Part shown: piece after piece, positions 55,800 to 64,000 of the stretch
Numbering within the stretch: the stretch's first letter is position 1
Layout of the letters: each line of letters starts with the position of its first letter
Assembly: GCF_002706375.1 (NCBI RefSeq)
Contig: NZ_CP017706.1
Location: 992,001 to 1,056,000, forward strand
Source of the DNA: Lactobacillus amylovorus DSM 20531
GTDB lineage: Bacteria > Bacillota > Bacilli > Lactobacillales > Lactobacillaceae
Reading direction: 5' to 3'
DNA length: 64,000 nucleotides
Made by a program: the position numbers and the translations under genes
The notes under the pieces: generated by a model
Told to the model about the DNA's origin: nothing
The model's input: only the letters and a program-made list of their open reading frames with translations
Database searches by the model: none

Positions 55800-55872
55800 G
55801 GGTGGCTAGCTCAGCTGGCAGAGCAACGGACTCTTAATCCGTGGGTCCAGGGTTCGATCCCCTGGCCACCCA
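55800..55872 (+). tRNA. tRNA-Lys (anticodon CTT), copy 2
   Basis: Identical over 73 nt to copy 1 at 54077-54149, in the same direction, 1651 nt away. It has its own promoter. Confidence 0.95.
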
Positions 55873-56042
55873 TAATATGAAAAGGGCACTGCGAGGAGTC
55901 GGTGCCTTTTTTGTGCTTAAAATTTGATATGTGAAAAAGGCGGCTTAATAGCCGTCCTTTTTGGATCAGTGTGAATTATTGTACCCCCCAATTTATGTGC
56001 TTTAATATGGTTAACATTCGAATATTAATGAGGTGTTAACAC

Positions 56043-56771
56043 ATGAAAAAGAATAAAACAATATTTACTATTTTCATCGCTATCTTTTTAGGCATCGTTT
56101 CACTAAGCATAAATTCCAGCCCAGTTAAGGCAGCCAATACTGTGAAGTTGTATTTAAACAGTAACTCCTATGTATACAACAACAAAGGTCAACGTTTACA
56201 TGGTAAAAGTAACTACCTTAAGAAGAATAAAGTTGTTACTGCTCCAGGAAAATTGCAAAAAACAAATTCCGTGAAGAGATATTACATAATGAAAGATAAT
56301 AGTTCAACAGGTGTAATGAATTCTAAAGAGAATTTGTTTAATTATTTATATTGGCTTCCATATAAAACAATTAAAAAGCAAGAATACTACAAAATAGGCT
56401 ACAACAGATATATCAAGTGTATAAACGTTAAATCTATTTACAGTAAAGATCCATATGCAAATAAGGCGAATGAACTAATAACTAATCAAGCAACTGTTGT
56501 AACAAAAGATCCTAAGACAATTAACCAAAAACATATTTATGCACTAAAAGAAGTTTCTAAAAATAAAGCAGAAAATGCATATGTATTACCCAAAAATAAG
56601 AAATTAGTCGTAGATGATACTGCGGGATTTGATAATATGTACTCTGAAGCATACCATATTAAGAATACGAAATATTATATTTATGCTGGTGATATAGTTA
56701 AAAGACCTAAGCATACGGTATATTCTCATCCTTACAAGTCCATCATCAATGGAGTCAAAACTTTATACTAA
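56043..56771 (+). CDS. Secreted SLAP-like surface protein
   Basis: 242 aa. Signal peptide (KTIFTIFIAIFLGIVSLS, cleavage after VKA-A). The mature part has three SLAP-like repeats: LYLNSNSYVYNNKGQRL, YWLPYKTIKKQEYYKIGYN and VLPKNKKLVVDDTAGFDN. Tyr/Lys/Asn-rich. Distant relative of the next two minus-strand genes but in opposite direction. RBS ATGAGGTG. Role at the cell surface unknown. Confidence 0.82.
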   Translation: MKKNKTIFTIFIAIFLGIVSLSINSSPVKAANTVKLYLNSNSYVYNNKGQRLHGKSNYLKKNKVVTAPGKLQKTNSVKRYYIMKDNSSTGVMNSKENLFNYLYWLPYKTIKKQEYYKIGYNRYIKCINVKSIYSKDPYANKANELITNQATVVTKDPKTINQKHIYALKEVSKNKAENAYVLPKNKKLVVDDTAGFDNMYSEAYHIKNTKYYIYAGDIVKRPKHTVYSHPYKSIINGVKTLY

Positions 56772-56785
56772 AAGTTATTACAATA

Positions 56786-56818
56786 CGAAAAATCCTGCCC
56801 TAATGGACAGGATTTTAT
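56786..56818. terminator. Terminator between convergent SLAP genes
   Basis: AAATCCTG and CAGGATTTT with flanking runs; related hairpins (ATCCTG...CAGGAT) follow the other two minus-strand SLAP genes at about 58047 and 60822. Confidence 0.7.
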
Positions 56819-56827
56819 TTATATATC

Positions 56828-57961
56828 TTACTTTTTCGCAGCAGCTTCTGCTTCAGCGGCTGTGTTTGATGGAGTCAGCTTTACGCTTCCATCAATAAAT
56901 TTAACATCGCTAGCTTTTACATAAGCATTATGCCCAACATTAATTGTGCTCCAATGAACGGTTGGCGTTGTACTTGCATAAAAGCTTGTACCTACCAAGT
57001 GATAGAATAATTCCGCCTTATTTTCACTTGGTACCCAAATATATACTAACTTGTCTACTTTCAATTAGCCTTTTTGTTTACTTATTTTTTGACCGTTATG
57101 ATCTTGGATAGTTCCGTCTGCATTATACACATCAGTATCCTTAGGGAATGTAATGTATGAGAAGTTTTCAAAGAAATAGTCATGTAGTGGAATACTCTTA
57201 GCAGCTTTCACATCAGAAGCATTAATCCACTGATTAGTACCTTTGATGTGATAAAAATGGTCGTCGTTTTCACTTCTCTTAGAAAGTTCATTAAATTCCA
57301 AACGATCAACTGTAAATTTTGTTCCTACAGGAGTAATATGAGCCGTTCCTTTATAACCACTACTGGTTTGAGTAATTAAATGAGTTGGAGTGGTTACAGT
57401 GACTGTTGTTTCTTCCAAATTAGTAGATGTTGATGATGAACTAGATCCATTCACTGAAGTATTAATTTTAATAACTGGTCCTAAATTTGCTGATTTAATG
57501 TATTGTTTGCTGGGACCACCAATTCTGAAGTAGAGCTTGCCATTTTTGAATTTGTAAGAACCACCATAAGTAGTGACTGTTTCACCTTTATAAAGCTTCC
57601 ATCTGCCGTTATACGAAGTACGACCATTGGAAGACTTATAAACATAAGTGTTATGCGTTACTTTACGCGTTACACCATCAATGTTAGTAGCTCTTAAATA
57701 GTGATTTAATCCATTTACTTTGTAATACAAATTGTCATTTATTTTTACAGGCTTAGTCATTACATCAACGGTCTTGTATGCATAATATTTGGTACCTGTG
57801 CTCTTACCATCTCTGTTATATGCTATTGAAGTATGCATGATCGTTTTAGTAATAGTAGTATCTGCAGCTTAAACCGTATGAGTTTGTGAGCCAAATGAAA
57901 GCATTGGACTTACAGCCATCAAAGCTGCAACCGAAGTTAAGATAAATTTATTTTTCTTCAT
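56828..57961 (-). pseudogene. SLAP-type surface protein with two nonsense codons
   Basis: From ATG 57961 (AAGGATG upstream) the frame reads KKNKFILTSVAALMAVSPML, then THTV-stop at codon 31 (TAA at 57869-57871) where the paralogue has CAA (HTVQAA), exactly at the signal peptidase site. It then continues in frame through two SLAP repeats (TYGGSYKFKNGKLYFRI) to a second TAA (57065-57067), then KVDKLVYIWVPSENKAELFY to 56828. Without the stops it would match the 303-aa paralogue at 60859-61770 in order. The 257-aa internal ORF has no signal peptide. Confidence 0.87.
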
Positions 57962-58678
57962 TTTAATCATCCTTCTGTTAATATCTCGCTGATACTTCTA
58001 TTATCTCCCCCCAATTTTTAAGTCAATCAACACAATCTGAATTTTTCCAGCAAAAAATCCTGCCCCTACGGACAGGATCTTTGTTAATTATTTAATTTAT
58101 CTAAATCTACATAGTATGGTAAAAGATTCGATATTTTAGTTGTTGATCCCTTTATATTTGAAGCGCTGATAAATGTATGAGTACCTTTGATTTGATACTT
58201 ATATTGTGGTCCAGCAGTCTTAGCATTAACAGTTACGGTTGTACCGCTAGGAATACGTTGGCCTAAAATCATACCTCCAGCTCCAACATTAACGGTCTTA
58301 CCATCAACAATAACTCTATGAGCATTAACGCCATTAACTTTAACGACTCCAGGCAACACCTTCCCTGTTTTTGCATCTGAAGAATCATTCACAACATAAA
58401 CTGGTACTGTTTGACGACCAGGGGCTGTTACCGTAATCTTTTCGCTATTAGAGCAATTCTGCAAACCATTAATTGTGGCAACGTTTCTAACGTTGATATA
58501 TCTACCTTTACCCAATGAGTAATAGTAACTATTCTTTATTTTCTTATAAGGCAAATAATATTTTTCAGTACTAGTTGTATAAGCTTGAGAGTCTATGTTA
58601 CTCTCAAGCACATAATATCTTTTATCTTGGCTAGTTTTTCTTAAACTGCCTGAAAAATAAACTGGATATCTATAAGAT

Positions 58679-60336
58679 CAATGTCATTAAGTTAAGACAT
58701 TGACAAATCTGACAATATTTTTTGAGACATTTATCGAATTACTTTTCTCGGTAAATGTCTTTTTTTGATAGCACAAATAAGCCATCCTAGGATAGCCACT
58801 TTTTAATTAATCTAAGCTACCAAACGATAAGGAAAACTGATAACTAATTTTGCTTTTAAATTACGTTTATCTTTTCTTCCCGGTCGAATTGGAGTTATAT
58901 AAGATGCCATATCAAGCACTAATTGTGCAAAGCTTATATCTGAATTATCGCTTATCATAAAGTATCGTCGCCAAATACAGCAGGCCATTTTAAAATCTAT
59001 TTGATATTGATATTTGCTTTTAACATATGGCTTTGAGCTGGCGGCTACTGATAAGCTCACTGCATCATACATTGCAAAATGGGCGTATATCTCCATATAA
59101 ACAAATTGATCTTTTTTAGAATGAAACTGGACGCCGCTTAAGTCATATTTAAGCTCCCTAAAAGAAGTTTATATTCCCCAGCGAAGATGATAGATCTCTT
59201 TCATTCTAGCTAGTGGGTATTTGTCCCGGTCTAAATTGGTGATCAGAACTTCCCACTCATCGTCTGAACCTGGTGGATTAATTCTAAACTTACAAATTCG
59301 AAATTTAACATTGCATATATCTTCATGGTCCCAGCGTGAATCTTTGGTATTTTTTGAGCGTACAGCCTTGTAATGATGTTTTTTATGGAATACCAGGTGA
59401 AGAAACTTTTCCGTATCTTTGTGAGTTATATAGTAGCGATGCGATGCAGTTACTTTACAGGAAAGCTCACTATCATATTCATGGCCTGACAATGTGGTAA
59501 TTTCTTTAATAGCGCCATTCCCAGCTTTTGTTCGAATAACATAGTGACAATGCTTTAGCCGATTACAGGTTTCAATCAAATTAAAACTACTATAGCCACG
59601 ATCCATTAAAACTAAAAAATCTTTTTCTTGTTTATCTAGATTCTTTAACATTGTTAGTGCCGCTTCACGCTCATCCATTTTTTGTCTGGGCTGAATGACC
59701 ATATCCAAATATAATTTATTCAAAACATCATAAAGAGCATTTACATGGATCTGACAATATTTTCTACCATCTTTGCCTTGAAAAATATTCTTTGATTTTG
59801 GATTAAAAGGCTGATCAAAATCGGAACCATCAATCGCTACAACTAAGTATTTGTCATCTAGTAATTGTGGTGCATTGTTTGCCTGACTAAGCTCAGCCAT
59901 GATTTCTTTAAAACATTCGGGTTTTAATTTAGCCTTTTGTTGTTCGAAAGCCGAAGCGGTCATTCTGGAATTTATGTTAGGAAAAGCATGAAAAATTTCC
60001 GAGTTCAAACTGCCGGCTCCCATGTTTAGAATCAGCCTAATCAAATCAACGACATTGAGCTTACGACAACGGGTAAAGGCCTGATCTGAAACAGAGAAAG
60101 CATGAATATTAGTGGCGATTTTATTGATAATATTATCCATCAGTTTTAGAATATTTGAGTGAAGGGATTTCATAAGAGTCACAGCTTTCTATGAAAGACC
60201 GGATAATATGACGAAAGTGAGCAGAAGAGTAAATTAGACTCTGCTCACTTTTTATTTTACGTAGAAAAAGAACCGAATCAAAATGATTCGGTTCTTAAGG
60301 TCCCATCTTCGTCAATGTTTTAACTTAATGACATTG
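58679..60336 (-). mobile_element. IS4-family insertion sequence, copy 2
   Basis: 26-bp inverted repeats at 58679-58704 and 60311-60336 (one mismatch) and an 11-bp target repeat ATCTATAAGAT at 58668-58678 and 60337-60347. 1658 bp. Same family as copy 1, but clearly diverged from it in the transposase, so not a recent local transposition. Confidence 0.93.
58812..60182 (-). pseudogene. IS4-family transposase with a stop at the catalytic Glu
   Basis: 457 codons in one frame. TAA at 59169-59171 replaces GAA in YHLRWGI-E-TSFRELK: this is the Glu of the IS4 YREK motif, the third DDE residue. All other motifs (VVAIDGSDFD, FLVLMDRGYSSF) are present. The N-terminal product of 337 aa has no Glu, so it is inactive. 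Confidence 0.9.
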
Positions 60337-60858
60337 ATCTATAAGATAAGCTACCTATCTTTTTACCACTAGCATTGTAAATATAGCTATTATTTAACAA
60401 ACGGAAAGTATTTCTTCCATTTACTTTGCCAATAGAATCCAATGGAACATATTTGCCTTTACCAACATTGTAGCAGACATATTTTTGCCCCTTAATAAGC
60501 CGTGGACTACCGTAATATTTCATAGTAGCGTTGGTCTTAATTCCACTCGATAAGCTTTTCCCGTTTACGTTATAACTTAAAGCTGTACTTTTGATACCAG
60601 CATAATAATTAGTATGTATCGTCTTTTGCGCAGCTTGAACTGTGTGAGCTTGTGAGCCAAATGAAAGCACTGAGCCAATAGCCATCAAAGCTGCAACTGA
60701 AGCTAAAATAAATTTGTTTTTCTTCATTTTAATCATCCTTCTATTAATATCTCACTTATACATCTATTATCTCCCCCCAATTTTTAAGTCAATCAAGGCA
60801 GTCTGAATTTTCTCAGCAAAAAATCCTGTCGATAATGACAGGATTTTCCTACTTTTTC

Positions 60859-61770
60859 TTAATTTTTATTCTCTGCAGCCGCTTTAGCTTCTGCCTGAGT
60901 GTTACTTGGCTTAAGTTTCAAACCATCAAAGTATTTCATATCACTGGCCTTAACATAAGCATCAGAAACTTTAAGCTTATCGCTTGTTGACGAAGTTGTA
61001 TAAAAGCTTTTAGCAATCAGATGGTAGAACAACTCAGCCTTATTTTCACTCGGAAGCCAAATGTATAATAGGTTATCAGCTCTGAACCAATTTGCTTGCT
61101 TTCTCACTTTTACTCCATCAGCGTTCAGCTTTTCACCTTGACGATTATATACATCTGCGTTGTTCTTAAATCTTACCAAAGAATAATTGGTACGGGCATT
61201 TTCAAATTCTGGATCAAACAAAGGAATCTTTTTATTAACTTTAACAGCAGAGCCCATTATCCATTGATTGCTGCCTTTAATATGATAAAATCCATCGTCG
61301 TTAATCATTCCTGCTGGGAAGTTATCACTAAATGAAGTTACCTCATGGCGATCAACTGTCAATTTTGTTCCTGGCTTTAAATTCTTACGGACAGTATTGC
61401 CTTTATTATTAAAAGTTCTAGCAAGCCAATCAGCGTGTGGCTTTATTACAGCAGTAGCAGTCTTGACAACAGGTCTAGCTTTGAAGTTAGCTACTTTGAC
61501 GTACTTATTTGATGTTGGACTAATTTTATAAAATTTTTGACCATTTTTAAGTGTCTGTCCATCACCATATGTAGTTACTGATTGCCCCTTGTATAATTTC
61601 TTTTTATTTTTATATGAAGTTCTCTTATTGGTTGAATTATAGATATATGCGTTTCTTGTGACTTTTCTAGTTGCAACAACAGAATATGCTGCTTTTACTT
61701 GTTGAGTAGAAAATACTCCAATAGCCATCAAAGCTGCAACTGAAGCTAAAAAGTATTTCTTATGATTCAT
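60859..61770 (-). CDS. SLAP-type surface protein, intact paralogue
   Basis: 303 aa from the ATG at 61770 (GGAGAAAATGAA upstream; an upstream in-frame start at 61875 has no RBS and lies in the previous gene). Signal peptide (KKYFLASVAALMAIGVF, cleavage after VKA-A). SLAP repeat KLYKGQSVTTYGDGQTLKNG, then a middle part KPGTKLTVDRHEVTSFSD, and LLYIWLPSENKAELFYHLIA near the end, an ordered paralogue of the pseudogene at 56828. Surface-exposed; role unknown. Confidence 0.87.
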   Translation of the reverse strand: MNHKKYFLASVAALMAIGVFSTQQVKAAYSVVATRKVTRNAYIYNSTNKRTSYKNKKKLYKGQSVTTYGDGQTLKNGQKFYKISPTSNKYVKVANFKARPVVKTATAVIKPHADWLARTFNNKGNTVRKNLKPGTKLTVDRHEVTSFSDNFPAGMINDDGFYHIKGSNQWIMGSAVKVNKKIPLFDPEFENARTNYSLVRFKNNADVYNRQGEKLNADGVKVRKQANWFRADNLLYIWLPSENKAELFYHLIAKSFYTTSSTSDKLKVSDAYVKASDMKYFDGLKLKPSNTQAEAKAAAENKN

Positions 61771-61818
61771 TTCATTTTCTCCTTTATTAACTCTTAACGT
61801 TATTATACTCGGATAGAA

Positions 61819-61849
61819 AAAAAGCGCTTGAAAATTTTTCAAGCACTTT
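61819..61849. terminator. Terminator/hairpin between the helveticin-like and SLAP genes
   Basis: AAAGCGCTTGAAAA and TTTTCAAGCACTTT (one mismatch) with a T-run on the minus strand. Confidence 0.75.
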
Positions 61850-61855
61850 AAAATA

Positions 61856-62794
61856 TTAATCCCATTCAATTTCATAAATTCTATTTAAAATTGTGAGATT
61901 CTTATTATTAACAAGCTTATGATACGCAACTGTTAAATAACCATGATTTTCACCAATAATCTGAATTGATTCTACCTCTGAGTGCATTCCTTTTCCGCTA
62001 ATATTAACAGCAGATAATCCGACTTCTTCCCATTGTGAGGTCTCTTCATGCGCATAATAAGGAATCTTTTTAATCATTTTTGGATAATACTTATGATCTT
62101 CCATATTCGGTTTATGTTGACTAGTAATATAAATATTCCCTGCGTTATCTAAATCATAACCCTGTACAGAATTATTCATTAAATCATCAAAATTAGAAAT
62201 AGTAAAACTATCTTCACATGGATATTTTTGCTTATCGCGTAAATCCACATAATCAATACTTGTATCATCTAAAGCTTGATTAATCATTTTTGCATTATAG
62301 ATAACAAAATGTCCAGTTCCATCATTTTCCATTGTAGCAATTAACATTTTTGTATAGTCTGGAGATAGTGCTGCTTCTGCCCTCTTAAAGTTTTCAGGAC
62401 TTTGACAGTAATCTTTAGGTTCTCTAGCTTGATCTAAGTATGCAATTCGTGGAAAAGCAGTATTACTATCGTACGTTTTACTTGCCTTTAAAGATCTAAT
62501 ATCTACACGAGCAATTTGCTTAGCCCAATGTTCCTTAGTAGGTTTCACGCCCACAAACCATTTACCCGATTCGCCTGAAAACTCCCAGGTTTGTGTATGC
62601 CCTGCAGCTTGTCCCACTAACTTTAAAACCAAATTAGTTAAATTGCCACGAGTCCCTCTAAATACATATGTATCTAACTGATCACGCCATAATTGCAAAC
62701 CATAATCATAAGTTTCACCAACATTACCTTTTTGTATAACTGACTTATGTCCTGTACTTACATCAAATTGATTCAAAATTCTAGCATCAACCAT
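61856..62794 (-). CDS. Helveticin J-like protein (class III bacteriocin family)
   Basis: 312 aa, close to helveticin J (about 330 aa). Shared motifs: VIQKGNVGETYDYGLQLW, GQAAGHTQTWEFSGE, AKQIARVDIRSL, NSVQGYDLDNAGNIYI and HSEVESIQIIGENHGYLTVA. Beta-propeller-like fold predicted from the family. No signal peptide. The family kills related lactobacilli. GGAGGTTTT precedes the ATG. It follows the holin-like gene by 20 nt in one operon. Confidence 0.9.
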   Translation of the reverse strand: MVDARILNQFDVSTGHKSVIQKGNVGETYDYGLQLWRDQLDTYVFRGTRGNLTNLVLKLVGQAAGHTQTWEFSGESGKWFVGVKPTKEHWAKQIARVDIRSLKASKTYDSNTAFPRIAYLDQAREPKDYCQSPENFKRAEAALSPDYTKMLIATMENDGTGHFVIYNAKMINQALDDTSIDYVDLRDKQKYPCEDSFTISNFDDLMNNSVQGYDLDNAGNIYITSQHKPNMEDHKYYPKMIKKIPYYAHEETSQWEEVGLSAVNISGKGMHSEVESIQIIGENHGYLTVAYHKLVNNKNLTILNRIYEIEWD

Positions 62795-62814
62795 AATAAA
62801 ACCTCCGAAAAAAT

Positions 62815-63138
62815 CTACTTATCCTGAGTCTCATGCAAGTCATTCATTTGCTTTGCAACTTCCGCAAAAATGTCCTGCACTTCTTGTTCACTCAACTTAA
62901 AGCCCTTAGCTTGCAAGCCATCAACTACTGCATTGCCAACTCGATTGATCTTCTTTTCATCAGATAAATTCTCTTGGTCATACATGTTGATGTAGCTTTT
63001 CATTAGATTGCTTGTAACAATACGCAATCTTTCTAGCCTTTTGTTCTTAAAGTGAACATGACTCAAGATACCAACACTTACAACACTAATAACCCAAAAC
63101 GCTAGAGCTATTAGTTCAACGTAATCATGAATATCCAT
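62815..63138 (-). CDS. LLH-type holin-like protein
   Basis: 107 aa from the ATG at 63138 (GAGAGGTGAAG upstream); the frame continues farther upstream without an RBS. One TM helix (about 5-28, YVELIALAFWVISVVSVGIL), then a basic and helical C-terminal domain (NKRLERLRIVTSNLMKSYI, then LSEQEVQDIFAEVAKQM) as in LLH-family phage holins. First gene of the holin-helveticin operon. The phage holin assignment is from pattern and is not certain. Confidence 0.6.
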   Translation of the reverse strand: MDIHDYVELIALAFWVISVVSVGILSHVHFKNKRLERLRIVTSNLMKSYINMYDQENLSDEKKINRVGNAVVDGLQAKGFKLSEQEVQDIFAEVAKQMNDLHETQDK

Positions 63139-63214
63139 GATTTCTTCTTCACCTCTCTTTTTACTTATTGCACAGTCATTGGCACCACCTCTTTGAATAA
63201 AATTCATCAACTAG

Positions 63215-63256
63215 ATACTAATATTTATTGACTTATATTAGTATTTATACTAATAT
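63215..63256. promoter_or_regulatory. Three operator-like ATACTAATAT repeats
   Basis: ATACTAATAT at 63215-63224 and 63247-63256 and its reverse ATATTAGTAT at 63235-63244. Located 77 nt before the holin-like ATG, between it and the divergent repressor; they may be operators of the holin-helveticin operon. Confidence 0.5.
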
Positions 63257-63344
63257 AACGGTATAAGAAATAACCTTAAGCACATGATTCCTTTCTTACT
63301 TACACACGTGTTTCTAGGCTTTTTCTTATTTCTTTCATATCTCG

Positions 63345-63385
63345 TTGACAGTTCTTATACTACGTCTAAAGACTAATGCTGTCAA
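63345..63385. promoter_or_regulatory. Dyad TTGACAG/CTGTCAA upstream of the repressor gene
   Basis: TTGACAG at 63345-63351 and CTGTCAA at 63379-63385, a 27-nt apart inverted pair. The first half also gives TTGACA for a plus-strand promoter. The two may form its -35 box and an operator. Confidence 0.45.
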
Positions 63386-63441
63386 TGCATTTTAGTAAAA
63401 ATGCTTATTTAATAATTTAAAATATTCGGAGAATGCTTGCC

Positions 63442-63795
63442 ATGATTGAATTAGAGCGTACTAAAGAATTAGCGAAAAAATATAAAATGAACTTACGTGA
63501 AGTGAATGATAAGGCTGGGTTAGGTACTAATTCTATCTATAATTGGAAGAATAAAAGACCTGGTGGTGATGCCTTAGAAGCCGTTGCCGAAGTACTAAAT
63601 ACTTCAATCGACTATCTAAAAGGCAAAACCGATGATCCTACTCCTATACCTACCAAAGGACAACCAACTTCTATCCCATTAGATGAGGAGAAGCCTTATT
63701 CATATCACGGCTATAATGTTCCTGAGAGATATCTCAATATGATTCGAGGACTAATGGAAGATGACATTAAGGAAGGTCGTGCAGACAAGAAATGA
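63442..63795 (+). CDS. Cro/CI-family phage-type repressor
   Basis: 117 aa from the ATG at 63442 (GGAG at 10 nt; the ATG at 63433 is only 2 nt from it). XRE HTH (about 1-58): TKELAKKYKMNLREVNDKAG, NSIYNWKNKRPGGDAL. The C-terminal tail (PIPTKGQPTSIPLDEEKPYS) is a linker with an acidic end. It overlaps the next gene ATGA. The neighbour is the metallopeptidase that typically cleaves such repressors. Confidence 0.82.
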   Translation: MIELERTKELAKKYKMNLREVNDKAGLGTNSIYNWKNKRPGGDALEAVAEVLNTSIDYLKGKTDDPTPIPTKGQPTSIPLDEEKPYSYHGYNVPERYLNMIRGLMEDDIKEGRADKK

Positions 63796-64000
63796 GAAAC
63801 TTAGGCAAAGAAGAGTTAATTGAGTACTTACTCAATTATGCTTTTAAGCACGGTCTTTCATACATCTTGGTTAAAGGAGAGCCATACGACCCAGCACTTT
63901 CATTTAAGAATGCTCATAAAATGGTAATCAATACTAATTGGCATAATCCTAATGAATTGCCTTTTATCATTGGCCACGAAATTGGTCACTTAATGCTAGG
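63792..64000 (+). CDS. ImmA/IrrE-family metallopeptidase (runs off the right edge)
   Basis: ATGA overlap with the repressor gene. The readable N-terminal 69 codons give LGKEELIEYLLNYAFKHGLS, then LPFIIGHEIGHLMLG: the HExxH zinc motif of the ImmA family, which cleaves the partner repressor to switch on a phage or ICE. Start of a possible prophage or integrative element outside the window. Confidence 0.85.
   Translation, partial: MRNLGKEELIEYLLNYAFKHGLSYILVKGEPYDPALSFKNAHKMVINTNWHNPNELPFIIGHEIGHLML

Larger units (their letters stand above)
58084..60727 (-). pseudogene. SLAP-type surface protein interrupted by IS4 copy 2
   Basis: The 5' part (ATG 60727 to 60337) has a signal peptide (NKFILASVAALMAIGSVL, HTVQA-A) and one SLAP repeat up to KKIGSLSYR. 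The 3' part (58678 to 58084) continues with YPVYFSGSLRKTSQDKRYYV, then SLAP repeats. Removing the element plus one copy of the 11-bp target repeat restores the frame exactly (SLSYRYPVYFSG). The gene was intact just before insertion. Confidence 0.9.

Noticed and set aside
56828-61770. The cluster as an active S-layer operon
   Set aside because: The genes are separately terminated, small and differ from S-layer main proteins; two are broken.
61771-61875. N-terminal extension of the intact SLAP protein
   Set aside because: It overlaps the helveticin-like gene end and places the signal peptide 35 residues inside.
1-64000. CRISPR arrays
   Set aside because: No spaced direct repeats of 25-40 bp were seen; the repeats found are terminators, IS ends and operator-like sites.

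Overview
The window looks like chromosomal DNA of a low-GC Lactobacillus of the acidophilus/helveticus/crispatus group. The reasons are an AT-rich sequence, many secreted proteins with SLAP-type (S-layer) repeats, a helveticin J-like protein, fused substrate-binding/permease amino-acid ABC proteins, a proline iminopeptidase of the PepI type, and several decayed insertion sequences and broken genes, as in dairy-adapted strains. Species assignment is inference; no 16S or dnaA is present.

Layout. 1-9.9 kb: a partial membrane gene, a MerR-like coiled-coil protein, ddl, a secreted CAP protein, a glutamine-type ABC transporter (two genes), a TetR/membrane-protein pair, a divergent second PRPP synthetase and a 5'-truncated ATPase-domain gene. 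9.9-19 kb: an NAD-binding protein, an alpha/beta hydrolase with Asp at the nucleophile position, a GT2 enzyme, a DUF1002 protein, RNase HI, a DUF915 hydrolase, cardiolipin synthase, a Sir2 protein, a broken Ogt-like gene and TerC. 19.1-20.8 kb: an IS4-family element sitting in the loop of a shared transcription terminator. 21-25.6 kb: DUF488, 3-methyladenine glycosylase, a lysine-type riboswitch with its terminator and the ABC transporter it controls, and a DUF805 protein. 25.7-34.6 kb: an HNH/HD gene pair, an OFA transporter, an exopolysaccharide operon (degenerate GGDEF, 51-aa membrane protein, GT2 synthase with a nonsense codon, GH8), a small basic protein, a membrane GDPD and a HesB-like protein. 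34.7-41.5 kb: an anion permease, LemA-HtpX, an AraC regulator, an ECF ATPase/EcfT pair without an S component, and PepI.

41.5-46 kb holds four copies of one hairpin terminator, two Rgg-type regulators (one frameshifted) and an SLAP protein. 46-54 kb is the conserved rlmH - DnaA-box-rich gap - htrA - walJ-walI-walH-walK-walR block, all on the minus strand; it is the envelope-stress/cell-wall signalling core that usually lies near the chromosome origin in Firmicutes. 54-56 kb carries two identical tRNA-Lys(CTT) genes flanking a small unknown gene and a dead IS30-family element. 56-61.8 kb is a cluster of four SLAP-type secreted protein genes, one with two nonsense codons and one split by a second IS4 copy. 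61.8-64 kb carries a helveticin J-like gene behind an LLH-holin-like gene, facing a Cro/CI repressor and an ImmA/IrrE-type metallopeptidase that runs off the edge.

The most notable points are: the EPS operon with a cyclase-dead sensor and a nonsense-split synthase; the holin plus helveticin pair under repeated operator-like sites; the DnaA-box cluster far from dnaA; the lysine riboswitch assigning a substrate to an ABC transporter; and the two IS4 copies, each killed by a single different nonsense codon, one of them exactly at the catalytic glutamate.
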